A stretch of 64,000 nucleotides of DNA, taken from Collinsella sp. TM09-10AT (lineage in GTDB: Bacteria; Actinomycetota; Coriobacteriia; Coriobacteriales; Coriobacteriaceae). Location: NCBI RefSeq assembly GCF_003436275.1, contig NZ_QSOP01000009.1, forward strand, positions 1 through 64,000. Reading direction: 5' to 3'. Both the position numbers and the translations under genes were made by a program. Position 1 is the first letter of the stretch. Every line of letters starts with the position of its first letter. Positions 18,092 through 27,119 of this stretch are shown here, one piece after another. The notes under the pieces are model-generated. The model was not told the origin of the DNA, searched no databases, and saw nothing but the letters and a program-made list of their open reading frames with translations.

Positions 18092-20872
18092 CTAACCAAT
18101 TACCTCTTTAGCGATTGCATCAATGCTTTCACCATATCCAACGCCAGGAACAGCCCATTTACCATTTAAATCAATGGTTCTCGGAGCGCAACCACGACTG
18201 ACATATTTAAAGCGAGCGTCAATACACGGATTGACCAAGGGCTTCGTAGAACCATACGCCTTTAGATGTTGGACCTGCGCCCGCAGTCCCTCACGAACAG
18301 ATCCGAAGCTATAGCCTGGGTTACCAGCCCCCGTGGCACCAAGGCCTCCAAAATTACACTGATCAGGCTGAACCAAATTGCCAAACTTTAGATACCCAGT
18401 TTCTTTCATCACCTGTCCATATAAAACCTCAGGTGAGACGCCTTCCAACTGAGCCTCTTCATATAGAATTCTGCAGAAATCTCTAATGTTCGACGCTCCC
18501 CTATCCGTATACACGGCTGAAGGGAATCCTTTAGTACCCACAGTCTTTGTGAACTGATTGGCAGCATCTAGATAGGTTGAATAGGCGGGCGACATAATAA
18601 GGCCTTCATATCCAGTCATACTTGCGCCATTACGCCCCTCCTTAATGCCGCAATTTAAATAGTGAATGTAATAGCTCTTCAGGTTCAGCCCGATAGCCTT
18701 CCTCAGGTCCGTATAACGATTTCGATAGCCGTAGACGTCGAAGGACTCGCTCCCGCGCCGGCCCTCAGCCATGCCGCAGCTGACGAAATGGCGCAGCACG
18801 GCAGCATCGTCAACGAACCTCAAACCGCCCTTGACGGCTGTAAAGGCGTTCAGGACGTCACCGTTGTTGGAGGTATAGAAGTGGAAATCGTAAACGGGGG
18901 AATAATCGGTACCGCCCTGCGAAACGACAGCGCCCGCGAGGGAATCACATCCAGTCGCGATCCTCCCCTCAGCGCGACCGCTGCTGAGGTAATGGCCATA
19001 AAGAGCGGTGAGGTTGGCACCGAACGCGCGACGCAGGTCGGGGTATCTGTTGTAATAGCTCAGCACGTCGAAGGACTCGCTCCCGCGCCGGCCCTCAGCC
19101 ATGCCGCAGCTGACGAAATGGCGCAGCACGGCAGCATCGTCAATCATTACAACGCCAGCGGGGCTTCGTTTAGAAAAAGCGTTGCGAATATCTTTGTTAT
19201 TCGATAGATAAAATGAGGGATCATAGACGGATGAATAATCAACACCATTGATAGTCGTAGCGTATCCCTCGATCTTTGAGCATCCGGTCCCATGCCTTCC
19301 TTCTGCTTTTCCTGCCGTAACGTAATGCTCATAGTACTTAACTAAATCAAAGCCAAAGGCAGCTCTTAAATCTGGATACTCATTAAAATAACTCTGTACA
19401 TCAAAAGTGGCAGAGCCGCGCCTACCTTCGCTCATGCCATAGTTAATAAAATGGTCTAGAGCTAAATCGCTATTTCCAGCCGTAGCTTTGGCAACGTCGG
19501 GATAATGCGACAAATAGTAATTAGCATCGAATACGGAAGAATAGTCGAGCCAAGTTGACTTAGGAAATTGCGCAATGATCGCATCGGCATCGGCTTCGCC
19601 AAGACGCCTACAGCCCTCATCGCTAAAATAATTCAACACGTCCCCCGCATTAGAAATAAAGCCATGCTCGATTAGGATGCCGGGAATACCTTGTTCGCGG
19701 GCACAACGGATGACCGCGAACTCATCTCCGACTTCCATCTGGAATACACCGCGATAGCTGAGCCCCATAGAAGCGAGGTTGTTCATAACTTTATTCGCGA
19801 GCTCGACGGAAACTTGCGTGTAATCATATTCATTGGCAGTGGGGGCATATACCTCAGCGCCATGGGCAACAGGCGAACCGGAATTAATATGGAAGCTAAC
19901 AAAGGCCTGCGCACCTTGACTCACGCATCGTTGGACACGATAAAGGTAATCATTTCCGGAGTAGCCACCGCTTTGCTCGCGCGCAAGAACGACTTTAAAA
20001 CCATACGCCTCAAGCTTATTCTTGCAAGCAGCAACAATCTTCCAAGTTAGATCCGCTTCACTCTTTCCATTTCCTTGCGCACCGGGATCAGTGCCGCCAT
20101 GGCCAGCATCGAGGGCAATTACCCGTACGTTTTTTCGAGCCGAGCGCGCAGCATAAGTAGAAATGCCGTCCGGTGAATCGGCACACTCCAACGCCTGTTT
20201 GATGGATTGAGCCTCAACAGCATTGCCTTCGCCGTCTGCATAGTAAACGGAAGTGCCCTCGGAATTAGCAGAGCTCTCAACAACCGCAAAAGAATAATCC
20301 CTGTCAGAGAGATCAATCTCATGTTCAGCATCGTCGCCCTGCAGAACATAGGTTATTGAAGTAAGAAAGTATGTATTGAGATCTAGCTTCGAGCCAAATG
20401 TAAATGCGGCAGAATTTACAGCCTGCGCGGAAGCATTAACAGCTCCCTGAACTCCGTTGGCGCTCACATAGTTTAGCGTTGCGGAGGCGATGGTATCGCT
20501 GTCATTAGGAGTTGCAAACGCGACGACTTGGTCAGCCCCACTGATAAGGTTCGGGTAGCCAATATATATATATTGGAAGGAAGAATCAGTCGATTCGGCT
20601 TGCGGTTCAACCAAAGAAGCATCTGCACCGAAATCCTCATCAGCCGCCTCGTCAACATCCACCGGCAACGACTGCTCGACAGTCATGTCTCCGTCGGCAG
20701 GGCCCTCGTCACGTGAAGCTACGCCACCGTCTGCGGACGCCGCATCTGATGTAATATTCACTGATCGTACGCTATTCACAGCATAAGCAGCGGCTACAGG
20801 ACTCATCAAGGGCGAAATCGTCAAGAGAGCAGCTAAAGAAAACGCTGCTGAGGCACGCAATGCCTTTTTCAT
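18092..20872 (-). CDS. Secreted peptidoglycan hydrolase: amidase, repeats, glucosaminidase-like domain
   Basis: A 926-residue exported protein. A signal peptide (KKALRASAAFSLAALLTI, cleaved near AAAYA) is followed by a low-complexity acidic linker. Then comes an Amidase_3 domain at about 248-440 with zinc and catalytic residues in DAGHGGTDPG, SFHINS and IEHGFIS. Three repeats of about 110 residues (about 445-765) follow, each with DYSxVYD, SCGMAEGRRGS and RYPDLR-like elements. The last 155 residues resemble an endo-beta-N-acetylglucosaminidase domain with the acidic VMKETGYLKFGN. It should cleave both the stem peptide and the glycan strand of the wall. The start ATG has GGGGG upstream. The gene lies directly upstream of wzx on the same strand. 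Confidence 0.88.
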   Translation of the reverse strand: MKKALRASAAFSLAALLTISPLMSPVAAAYAVNSVRSVNITSDAASADGGVASRDEGPADGDMTVEQSLPVDVDEAADEDFGADASLVEPQAESTDSSFQYIYIGYPNLISGADQVVAFATPNDSDTIASATLNYVSANGVQGAVNASAQAVNSAAFTFGSKLDLNTYFLTSITYVLQGDDAEHEIDLSDRDYSFAVVESSANSEGTSVYYADGEGNAVEAQSIKQALECADSPDGISTYAARSARKNVRVIALDAGHGGTDPGAQGNGKSEADLTWKIVAACKNKLEAYGFKVVLAREQSGGYSGNDYLYRVQRCVSQGAQAFVSFHINSGSPVAHGAEVYAPTANEYDYTQVSVELANKVMNNLASMGLSYRGVFQMEVGDEFAVIRCAREQGIPGILIEHGFISNAGDVLNYFSDEGCRRLGEADADAIIAQFPKSTWLDYSSVFDANYYLSHYPDVAKATAGNSDLALDHFINYGMSEGRRGSATFDVQSYFNEYPDLRAAFGFDLVKYYEHYVTAGKAEGRHGTGCSKIEGYATTINGVDYSSVYDPSFYLSNNKDIRNAFSKRSPAGVVMIDDAAVLRHFVSCGMAEGRRGSESFDVLSYYNRYPDLRRAFGANLTALYGHYLSSGRAEGRIATGCDSLAGAVVSQGGTDYSPVYDFHFYTSNNGDVLNAFTAVKGGLRFVDDAAVLRHFVSCGMAEGRRGSESFDVYGYRNRYTDLRKAIGLNLKSYYIHYLNCGIKEGRNGASMTGYEGLIMSPAYSTYLDAANQFTKTVGTKGFPSAVYTDRGASNIRDFCRILYEEAQLEGVSPEVLYGQVMKETGYLKFGNLVQPDQCNFGGLGATGAGNPGYSFGSVREGLRAQVQHLKAYGSTKPLVNPCIDARFKYVSRGCAPRTIDLNGKWAVPGVGYGESIDAIAKEVIG
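18735..18813 (-). repeat. 79-bp exact direct repeat, copy 1
   Basis: Identical to 19065-19143, 330 bp away, inside two of the amidase repeats. It encodes the DDAAVLRHFVSCGMAEGRRG-type segment. The spacing equals one 110-residue repeat unit. Confidence 0.9.
19065..19143 (-). repeat. 79-bp exact direct repeat, copy 2
   Basis: Second copy of the 79-bp identical segment at 18735-18813. Codon-level identity in only this part of otherwise diverged repeats points to recent gene conversion or unequal exchange. Confidence 0.9.
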
Positions 20873-21351
20873 ATCGTATCCCCCATCACAAATAATGATA
20901 CTAATGTTGCATTATCTTACAATCTCTTCCGCATCGGAAGTCCAGTTATAAAAGAGAATTGTTATAAAAGCAGATGGGAGACTGCTCCTATAAAAGATAG
21001 CAGGCGTACTCAGCGGGCTTTATTTCGTTCTTCCATTGACGCAGCGTTAAACTTTAGCTTTTAAATCAATAAGCAGCGCCCCAAACAACGCAAGCACCTG
21101 TGACACGAAAAATTCCTGAAGCAGGCAATTCGTCGTAATTCGCCTAAGCTCACGGCCGCGAAATACAGCAAAATGCCCCAATGTTTCGCTTGCATCAGAG
21201 GCGGCTGGGGCTTCATCGTCAGAATAATCTCGCCAGTTGCTTTTGGCAAAGCAAGACGCGATCTCCACGAATCAAACACCAGCAGTGTAGCAAAGCCCAA
21301 CGCCTCCACAGCTCTTGAGCACCTTATACCGAACCTTGGCACCACTCCTCT
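20873..21351. other. 479-bp intergenic region upstream of the amidase gene
   Basis: No convincing gene. Three copies of TATAAAAG lie within 20947-20996, and a small perfect hairpin CTTCCG-CAT-CGGAAG is at 20926-20940. Both are upstream of the amidase start and could be regulatory. Open frames of 73 and 94 residues around 21047-21345 (-) have no recognisable features. Confidence 0.5.
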
Positions 21352-21738
21352 CTAAAGCGAGAAGTACTCACTGTCGGAGGATGGGTTTGGTCCGAGCCAG
21401 GAGTCGCCATCGAGGAAGAACTCCGCCCAGCGCTGGATGAACAGGGCCTGTTCGCGCTTCCAGCGGCGCAGCTTTTCTTCGTTGGCCTCTTCCCTGCCGC
21501 GCGAGGTGAACTCGTAGTGATACAGCTCGGCATAGGGCGCAAAGATGGTGCGGTAGCTCGCCTCCCATACGCGCAAGCAAAAGTCTGCGCCGTTAAAACC
21601 AACCGCGAATTCCTCGTTATAGCCGCCGACCCGCTCAAATACGTTGCGTCGGACCATCTGGCAGGTGCCCGTCACGGCGCTAAAGTTACCCGGACGCACG
21701 GCGCGGGCAAGATAGCCCTTTCGCTTTGCAAAAGGCAT
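21352..21738 (-). pseudogene. Truncated copy of a double-GT2 glycosyltransferase C-terminus
   Basis: The 128 codons match the C-terminal 120 or so residues of the 828-residue transferase at 24633-27119, with about 15 differences (e.g. AVTGTCQMVRRNVFERVGGY against AVTGACQMVRRDVFERVGGY). Both end in a similar SSxSEYFS tail. It lacks both GT2 catalytic centres, so it is very probably a remnant of a duplicated gene whose 5' part was lost. The first few codons (MPFAKR) are not homologous. The acyltransferase and AAA ATPase genes lie between the two copies. Confidence 0.85.
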
Positions 21739-22197
21739 CTTTGTGGCCGCAAATTAAAAAACGCAATACCATGCCCATATCGATACGTCATATGCGGTCA
21801 GCGCATTCTATTGATGTGGAAACCGGTTCGATTCCTTGATTTAAACCGAAGCCTCTACAGTAATTAAAAGCGCCTCCAACAACACCAGCACCAGAGGCAT
21901 GCCAACCGAGTCATCATCGACGGTCTCAGAAAACTTCGCAACGGTTACCACGTCAGTCTTCGGCTCGATCGGCTTCTTAACAGCAGCCTCGGTGATATTC
22001 GTCTTAGTTGCAACAACCGTGGGCGTTACCATACCTATAACAGGCTTTGCGTGCCCACGACGCGCTTTCCTAGATGGTTGTCGACCAATCCGCTACAACC
22101 AGAGAACGCTGGTTCGAAATCCCAATCGTTCCATCACCTGTATAGAGGGATCGTCGTCAAATCACGTATGCGGAAGAAAATGTCAAAAGTCTTGGTT
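21739..22197. other. 459-bp region without a firm gene
   Basis: A 63-codon open frame at 21841-22032 (-) has a Thr/Val-rich start and a hydrophobic end, but I see no supporting ribosome site or family. The region lies between a broken glycosyltransferase and the acyltransferase and may be rearrangement debris. Confidence 0.4.
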
Positions 22198-23277
22198 CTA
22201 CGACAAAGCTTGATTTAACAAATCGAAAGGGCCGATAAAACGTATGATGAAACCAATCAAGAGCTTCCTGAGACCTTCCAACATTAAGCAAATCGCGAAC
22301 ACAGCTGTTGGAACCAGAAGCACCTGCAACATTCCCAGTCCAACGCCGACACGCGTAAAGGGAAACTGCGAGCTCCAGAGCCAACTTTGGATAGGCCCAT
22401 AGTCAGAAATAAGATAAGTAGCAAAACATAGTTTCGCGACAGTGTTAACGAAACGGGAGGAAAAATGCGGCATTTTTAAATCGATCAACAAGACAGAGAT
22501 GGCTATAACTAATGAAAAAATGGACGCCGGTGAACCAAAAAAGCCGTTATACAAATTCGCAAAGGTCGAGCCCAGCAAACCATCAACATGGAATTGACCA
22601 TAAAACGAGATTGCAACTCCAACAAAAGAAGCAATGCAGCAAGCAACCAAGTGCCTTATATTCACTGTTGACAAATCTACATACCAGCGAATATAGCAAA
22701 CAAGAACGCAAATAATAATAAAATCCACTAGTAGCCCGTCGATGGGAATCCAAAAGAGCGGCACATAACGCAGGAATCCAAAGGCGAAGACCAGAAAGAT
22801 TGATAGATAAAGATGTAGTTTCTGGTCCAACGCATGCAAAGCCGGAATTAAAAAGGGCAGTAAAAATACAAGCCAAGCATAGACGGTTACAAACCACCAA
22901 CTAGAACCAGTAAGAATTGGTGCAAAAATATCTATCAAATTGGTTGGACTTACTTGAATATCGCCGTGAAGCATGAAGAAAAATCCCAGCGCAATACTAT
23001 AAAAGAGAACCGTGCCTTCGATTGAAGCTATCTGTTTAACAGCTTGTTTAATGGAGTATCCAGCTTTCCCCGCAACAAACCAGATTGTTATGGCAACAAA
23101 GCAGCCGACCGCAGTTCTTCCAATTGGATAGAAAAAGATATTGTAGAAAAACCTAGTAAACGAGCTAGGAAATACGGAAACAGAATCAGCGTTGTGAACA
23201 ACAAAATGATGAGCCATTACCGTCCACATAAGGACAATGCGAAGTAATTCGATACGGGAATCTCGTATTTTTGCCAT
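22198..23277 (-). CDS. Acyltransferase 3 family membrane protein
   Basis: A 359-residue protein with about ten membrane segments. It opens RDSRIELLRIVLMWTVMAHHF, which matches the Acyl_transf_3 N-terminus where R and H residues are catalytic. Such proteins O-acetylate or otherwise acylate surface sugars. The ATG at 23277 is chosen because GGGGG lies 4 bases upstream; a TTG/ATG further up is less likely. It is AT-rich against the following GT cluster. It is flanked by a transferase remnant and an AAA ATPase gene, so its polymer target is probably the local wall polysaccharide, as inference. Confidence 0.85.
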   Translation of the reverse strand: MAKIRDSRIELLRIVLMWTVMAHHFVVHNADSVSVFPSSFTRFFYNIFFYPIGRTAVGCFVAITIWFVAGKAGYSIKQAVKQIASIEGTVLFYSIALGFFFMLHGDIQVSPTNLIDIFAPILTGSSWWFVTVYAWLVFLLPFLIPALHALDQKLHLYLSIFLVFAFGFLRYVPLFWIPIDGLLVDFIIICVLVCYIRWYVDLSTVNIRHLVACCIASFVGVAISFYGQFHVDGLLGSTFANLYNGFFGSPASIFSLVIAISVLLIDLKMPHFSSRFVNTVAKLCFATYLISDYGPIQSWLWSSQFPFTRVGVGLGMLQVLLVPTAVFAICLMLEGLRKLLIGFIIRFIGPFDLLNQALS

Positions 23278-23317
23278 AATGCCCCCAAGTAAAATCAAAA
23301 CCTAATTAAGCCTCGAC

Positions 23318-24421
23318 CTAGAAGCGTTCGAGAATCTCCTCGGCATTCTCTCGCAGATAAATATCTAGGTCCGGCAAGGCAAACTGCACGTAGCCTCTCT
23401 GTGGCGCCTGAATAACCTCTCTTTGTAGCAATTTAGCCCTAATAGAGCTGATCTCATTGGTCTTTTTACCCATGCGCTTAGCAATCTCGGCTGATTTAGA
23501 CTGTTGTTTATCCTCGCACATCGCCAAAAGGTATTTGATATCGTTAGGCCCCAGTCCAGAAATCGCGGGCTCGTGAACAACATCGTGAAAACGAGCCTCT
23601 GCCAGCGCAATGCCTTCGGTGACGTCGCGCTCGCTCACAATGGCACTTTTGGCACGATGCAAGTTAGCGCGCTGCCAAATGGAATAACCGACCAGTTGCA
23701 CCAGATAGGCATAGCCCTTAGTGGCCTTAGCGGCTCTCGACAGAAGATTGTCCTCTATGGTCAAACCAGTCGCGACAAAACTATCGCCCATAGAGAGAGC
23801 TACCTCCACCCGGTTGATAGGCGCCAGATCTTCGGGGAGGGCACGTCGCAAGAACGTAAGCGCCTTGCCGTTAATAAGATCCATAACGCCGGCGGGTAAG
23901 CCGGCAAAGGCAAGTGCGATATCTACTTTTTCCCCTATCAAAAGCTGAACCGTAGACGCAATGGCACGCATATCGTCAATCGGGGCGTCCTGAACTTCAT
24001 CGATGGCAATAAAAAGGCCCTTGGATGACTTCGCTGCCGAACTCAGCAACTTTCTAAGGCTCGACTCTTTGGGCGCAACGTCGACTTTCGCGGAAACAAA
24101 GCCGGCGTTTACGCCGACCGAAGCATTAGTCGCAAGGGAAGAATCAGCAACCTGATCCCTCAAGTCCAGCAATAGATTAGGGCCAGCAGAGACAATAGCG
24201 GTCTTCCATCCAAGCTCTCGAGCACGATCCCTAAGATCGCAGAGCAAAACAGTTTTTCCGGAGCCCCTCGGTCCAGCAATGCGCATGAGCCTCGCAGGTG
24301 CACCAATTCCCGCATTCAAACTCTCAGTAAACTCAAGGGCAATATCATCACGACCAATTATGCGCGGAGGCTCAGCGCCGGCAGTGGGACGAAACGGGTT
24401 ATGGAATGCTGTGGCGCTCAC
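23318..24421 (-). CDS. AAA ATPase, Cdc6/ORC1-like with winged-helix tail
   Basis: A 367-residue protein. Walker A is GPRGSGKTVLL near residue 54 and Walker B is LFIAIDEVQDA near residue 138. Sensor-like RRALPEDL and a C-terminal winged-helix-like stretch (QQSKSAEIAKRMGKKTNEISSIRAKL) suggest DNA binding. Standalone ATPases of this type are common and poorly characterised in gut anaerobes. The GTG at 24421 is preferred because AGAGG lies 7 bases upstream; the frame opens to a TTG at 24436. The upstream region has an inverted repeat (24467-24526), which would fit autoregulation. Confidence 0.75.
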   Translation of the reverse strand: MSATAFHNPFRPTAGAEPPRIIGRDDIALEFTESLNAGIGAPARLMRIAGPRGSGKTVLLCDLRDRARELGWKTAIVSAGPNLLLDLRDQVADSSLATNASVGVNAGFVSAKVDVAPKESSLRKLLSSAAKSSKGLFIAIDEVQDAPIDDMRAIASTVQLLIGEKVDIALAFAGLPAGVMDLINGKALTFLRRALPEDLAPINRVEVALSMGDSFVATGLTIEDNLLSRAAKATKGYAYLVQLVGYSIWQRANLHRAKSAIVSERDVTEGIALAEARFHDVVHEPAISGLGPNDIKYLLAMCEDKQQSKSAEIAKRMGKKTNEISSIRAKLLQREVIQAPQRGYVQFALPDLDIYLRENAEEILERF

Positions 24422-24465
24422 TTGTTTGCCTCTCAAGACAATCGATTATCGGTCAATCTTAGCTT

Positions 24466-24527
24466 TATAAGTTTATCGTAGACTATATCGGATTATATCG
24501 TGTTGCATAAGTCTGTATAAACTTATC
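24466..24527. promoter_or_regulatory. Inverted repeat upstream of the AAA ATPase gene
   Basis: ATAAGTTTAT (24467-24476) and ATAAACTTAT (24517-24526) are exact inverted copies about 40 bases apart. Several TATCG repeats lie in and around this stretch, which is 45-105 bases upstream of the gene start. It looks like an operator or promoter region; the bound factor is unknown. Confidence 0.45.
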
Positions 24528-24632
24528 GCGGAAGTATCGAGCTTTCGTAATTTGTCTTAGTAGGTAGTCCAACGTTGCTTTCTTCCAAGCTCATAGCGAA
24601 AGAAAGTTTAGTACTTCCTAAAAACCATTGCT

Positions 24633-27119
24633 TTAGACCGAGAAGTACTCGCTCTCGGAGGATAGGTTCGGTCCGAGCCACGGATCGCCCGTCAAGAAGA
24701 ACTCTGGCCAGCGCTGCATGAACAGGGCTTGCTCGCGTTTCCAACGGCGCAGCTTTTCCTCGTTGGCCTCTTCCCTGCCACGCGAGGTGAACTCGTAGTG
24801 ATACAGCTCGGCATAGGGCGTATAGATGGTGCGGTAGCCCGCCTCCCATACGCGCAGGCAATAGTCTGCGTCGTTAAAGCCAACGGCGAATTCCTCGTTG
24901 TAGCCGCCGACGCGCTCAAATACGTCGCGTCGCACCATCTGGCAGGCACCCGTTACGGCGCTAAAGTTGCCCGGGCGCACAGCGCGGGCAAGATAGCCCT
25001 CGCGCTTTGCCGAGAAGTCCTGGTTGGCATGGGCAAGTGCGCCACGCACGCCAACCACAATGCCCGCGTGCTGCACCAGATGATCGGCAAAGTAGAGCTT
25101 GGCGCCCACCACGCCCGCATCGGGACGCTGCATATAGCCCATCATCTCTTCGATAAAGTAGGGGCTTATGACCTCGGTGTCGTTGTTCAGCAGCAGAAGG
25201 TAATCGCCCTTGGCATGCTCCACGCCAAAATTAATGATCTGAGAGTAATTGAACTCGCCCGGCCAGTACACAACGCGCGCGATGCCCTTGCCTTCAGATG
25301 CTGCAGCCACGCGCTCTGGCAGGGTTTCGTAATACGCAAACGTCTCCGGGGCTTCGCTGTTGTTCTCCACCAAGACAATCTCGTAATTGGCATACGTGAC
25401 TCTCTGGGCGATCGACATTACACAGGCGTCGAGCGTCTCAATGTGATCCTTGGTGGGAATCACAATGCTCACCAGCGGCGCAGGCTCCGGCAGCGCATAG
25501 CGCATGCGGTAGACAAACGGCGTCTCGGTCTCCTCGACCGTCCCGTGAACGCCCAACGAATCAAAGTGGCGCTGCAGCGCAAGGCGCCCGGCCTCGATGG
25601 CATACGGCTTGCTATCGGCAGAACCATCGGCGGTCGATCCCGGAAGCACGCGCCAGTGATACAGCACGTGCGCAACATGTTCAAACCGTGCGCCCGCCGC
25701 AAGGCAGCGGAGCGTCAGGTCGTAGTCCTGGGCACCCGCAACATCTTCCGGAGACATGCCAATGCGATCGATAAGTGCCTTCTCCACCATCAGAAAATGC
25801 GTCACGCAGTTATGGCTATAGAGCAGGTCGACGTTGAGCCGCGTCTTAAAGACCGGCTGGCCCCACTCCCCCGTTTTCTGGAACATGTCCTCGTCGCAGA
25901 ACAGGACCTGGGGACGCTCGCCCTCGGCAACCTTGTTCAGCGCGGCAACATAGTGGAATAACGCGTCCGGTTCCAGGATGTCATCGTGGTCCAAGAACGC
26001 GATGTAGTCGCCCGTCGCTTGCTCAATACCAGCGTTGGTGTTGAGCACAATGCCGCCGTTGCCGGGAAGCTCGATGCGACGAACGCGCTCGTCGTGAGCG
26101 CCTGCCGCAAGGGCGGCCACCGCGTCCCATTCGGGCGAGGCGTCCATAAGGAGCAATTCCCAGTTGTCATAGCTCTGGGCTAGCACCGAGTCCAGCAGCT
26201 CGCGCAGGTAGACCCGATCAGTCTTGTAGCACGGCACCACAATGCTCACAAGCGGCCTATAGGCAAAGGCCGCCGAAGCGACACGCTGGCACACCAAATC
26301 GGCCGGCTTTGCGCGATGTTGCTCAAACCAACGCCGATAAGCTGCGTCGTCTGCACGCGCATCCTTCATGCGGTTCCAGCTATCGTCGACCATGCCGTTG
26401 TACAGGCGACCATCCATAGCGCAAAACCCGCTCTGGATTAGGCCCGTGGGATCAGCCGCAATCGCGACAAAATCCCGTATATCCTGAGGCATCTCTACGC
26501 TCAGATACGTTTTATTGACGCGGCATCCGTTCTGCTGCGGCACGTCAACCTGCGATTCAAAAACATGCACGGTAACATCGATGGCGTTCATATGTGTATC
26601 GAAGATCTGGAACTCAGGGGTGCACTGGGGGTCTCCCGCCCAGGTAACCTCATAGCGCCACACCGCGCCGGCGTCTGCCGGCAAATAGCGAATGGCATCG
26701 ATCTCGTAGCGACCGCAGCATTCGCCACGCTGCGCATCGCGGATAAGCGCGCACAGCGCAGGCTTTGCTTTGTAGTTAACCTTGGATTCCAGCTTGGCCA
26801 CGCGGCTATCGGGGCGAATGGAGCCAAGCTTTTGGCCATCGGACGCAAATGCGACGTCAATCGTAGAGCCGTCCAAAAAGGGAAGCACCAAGACGGCGAG
26901 CTCGCGCTCGTAATCGGAAACGGAAGGGCAAAGCGCCAGCACACGGCCATGATCGACCGGGAGCACCAGCGACGGCACACAAGAACCGCTCGTCGTCGCA
27001 TGGGCAAACGCTTGAGAACCCTCCCGTTCAATAAGCGCGGCGACATCCTGACCGGCAAAACGAAGCAGCACAAACAGACGGCCCTGACTGCGGCAAAGTG
27101 CCAAACGCTTGATACTCAT
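24633..27119 (-). CDS. Glycosyltransferase with two GT2 domains
   Basis: An 828-residue protein. An N-terminal region of about 290 residues has no recognised motif. GT2 domain 1 starts at VSIVVPCYKTDRVY and has FLDHDDILEP near residue 380. GT2 domain 2 starts at VSIVIPTKDHIETL and contains LLLLNNDTEV. The overall plan is that of bifunctional rhamnosyl-type transferases and of the gene at 4990-7389. The start ATG at 27119 follows directly on the upstream gene's stop, so the two are translationally coupled. It is GC-rich with usage unlike the 3.7-7.4 kb transferases. A duplicated tail of this gene survives at 21352-21738. Confidence 0.88.
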   Translation of the reverse strand: MSIKRLALCRSQGRLFVLLRFAGQDVAALIEREGSQAFAHATTSGSCVPSLVLPVDHGRVLALCPSVSDYERELAVLVLPFLDGSTIDVAFASDGQKLGSIRPDSRVAKLESKVNYKAKPALCALIRDAQRGECCGRYEIDAIRYLPADAGAVWRYEVTWAGDPQCTPEFQIFDTHMNAIDVTVHVFESQVDVPQQNGCRVNKTYLSVEMPQDIRDFVAIAADPTGLIQSGFCAMDGRLYNGMVDDSWNRMKDARADDAAYRRWFEQHRAKPADLVCQRVASAAFAYRPLVSIVVPCYKTDRVYLRELLDSVLAQSYDNWELLLMDASPEWDAVAALAAGAHDERVRRIELPGNGGIVLNTNAGIEQATGDYIAFLDHDDILEPDALFHYVAALNKVAEGERPQVLFCDEDMFQKTGEWGQPVFKTRLNVDLLYSHNCVTHFLMVEKALIDRIGMSPEDVAGAQDYDLTLRCLAAGARFEHVAHVLYHWRVLPGSTADGSADSKPYAIEAGRLALQRHFDSLGVHGTVEETETPFVYRMRYALPEPAPLVSIVIPTKDHIETLDACVMSIAQRVTYANYEIVLVENNSEAPETFAYYETLPERVAAASEGKGIARVVYWPGEFNYSQIINFGVEHAKGDYLLLLNNDTEVISPYFIEEMMGYMQRPDAGVVGAKLYFADHLVQHAGIVVGVRGALAHANQDFSAKREGYLARAVRPGNFSAVTGACQMVRRDVFERVGGYNEEFAVGFNDADYCLRVWEAGYRTIYTPYAELYHYEFTSRGREEANEEKLRRWKREQALFMQRWPEFFLTGDPWLGPNLSSESEYFSV

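Noticed and set aside
18662..19207. A + strand frame over the amidase repeats
   Set aside because: Antisense shadow that arises because the repeats themselves recur.
21841..22032. A 63-residue frame on the minus strand
   Set aside because: No ribosome site, no recognisable family, and biased Thr/Val composition.
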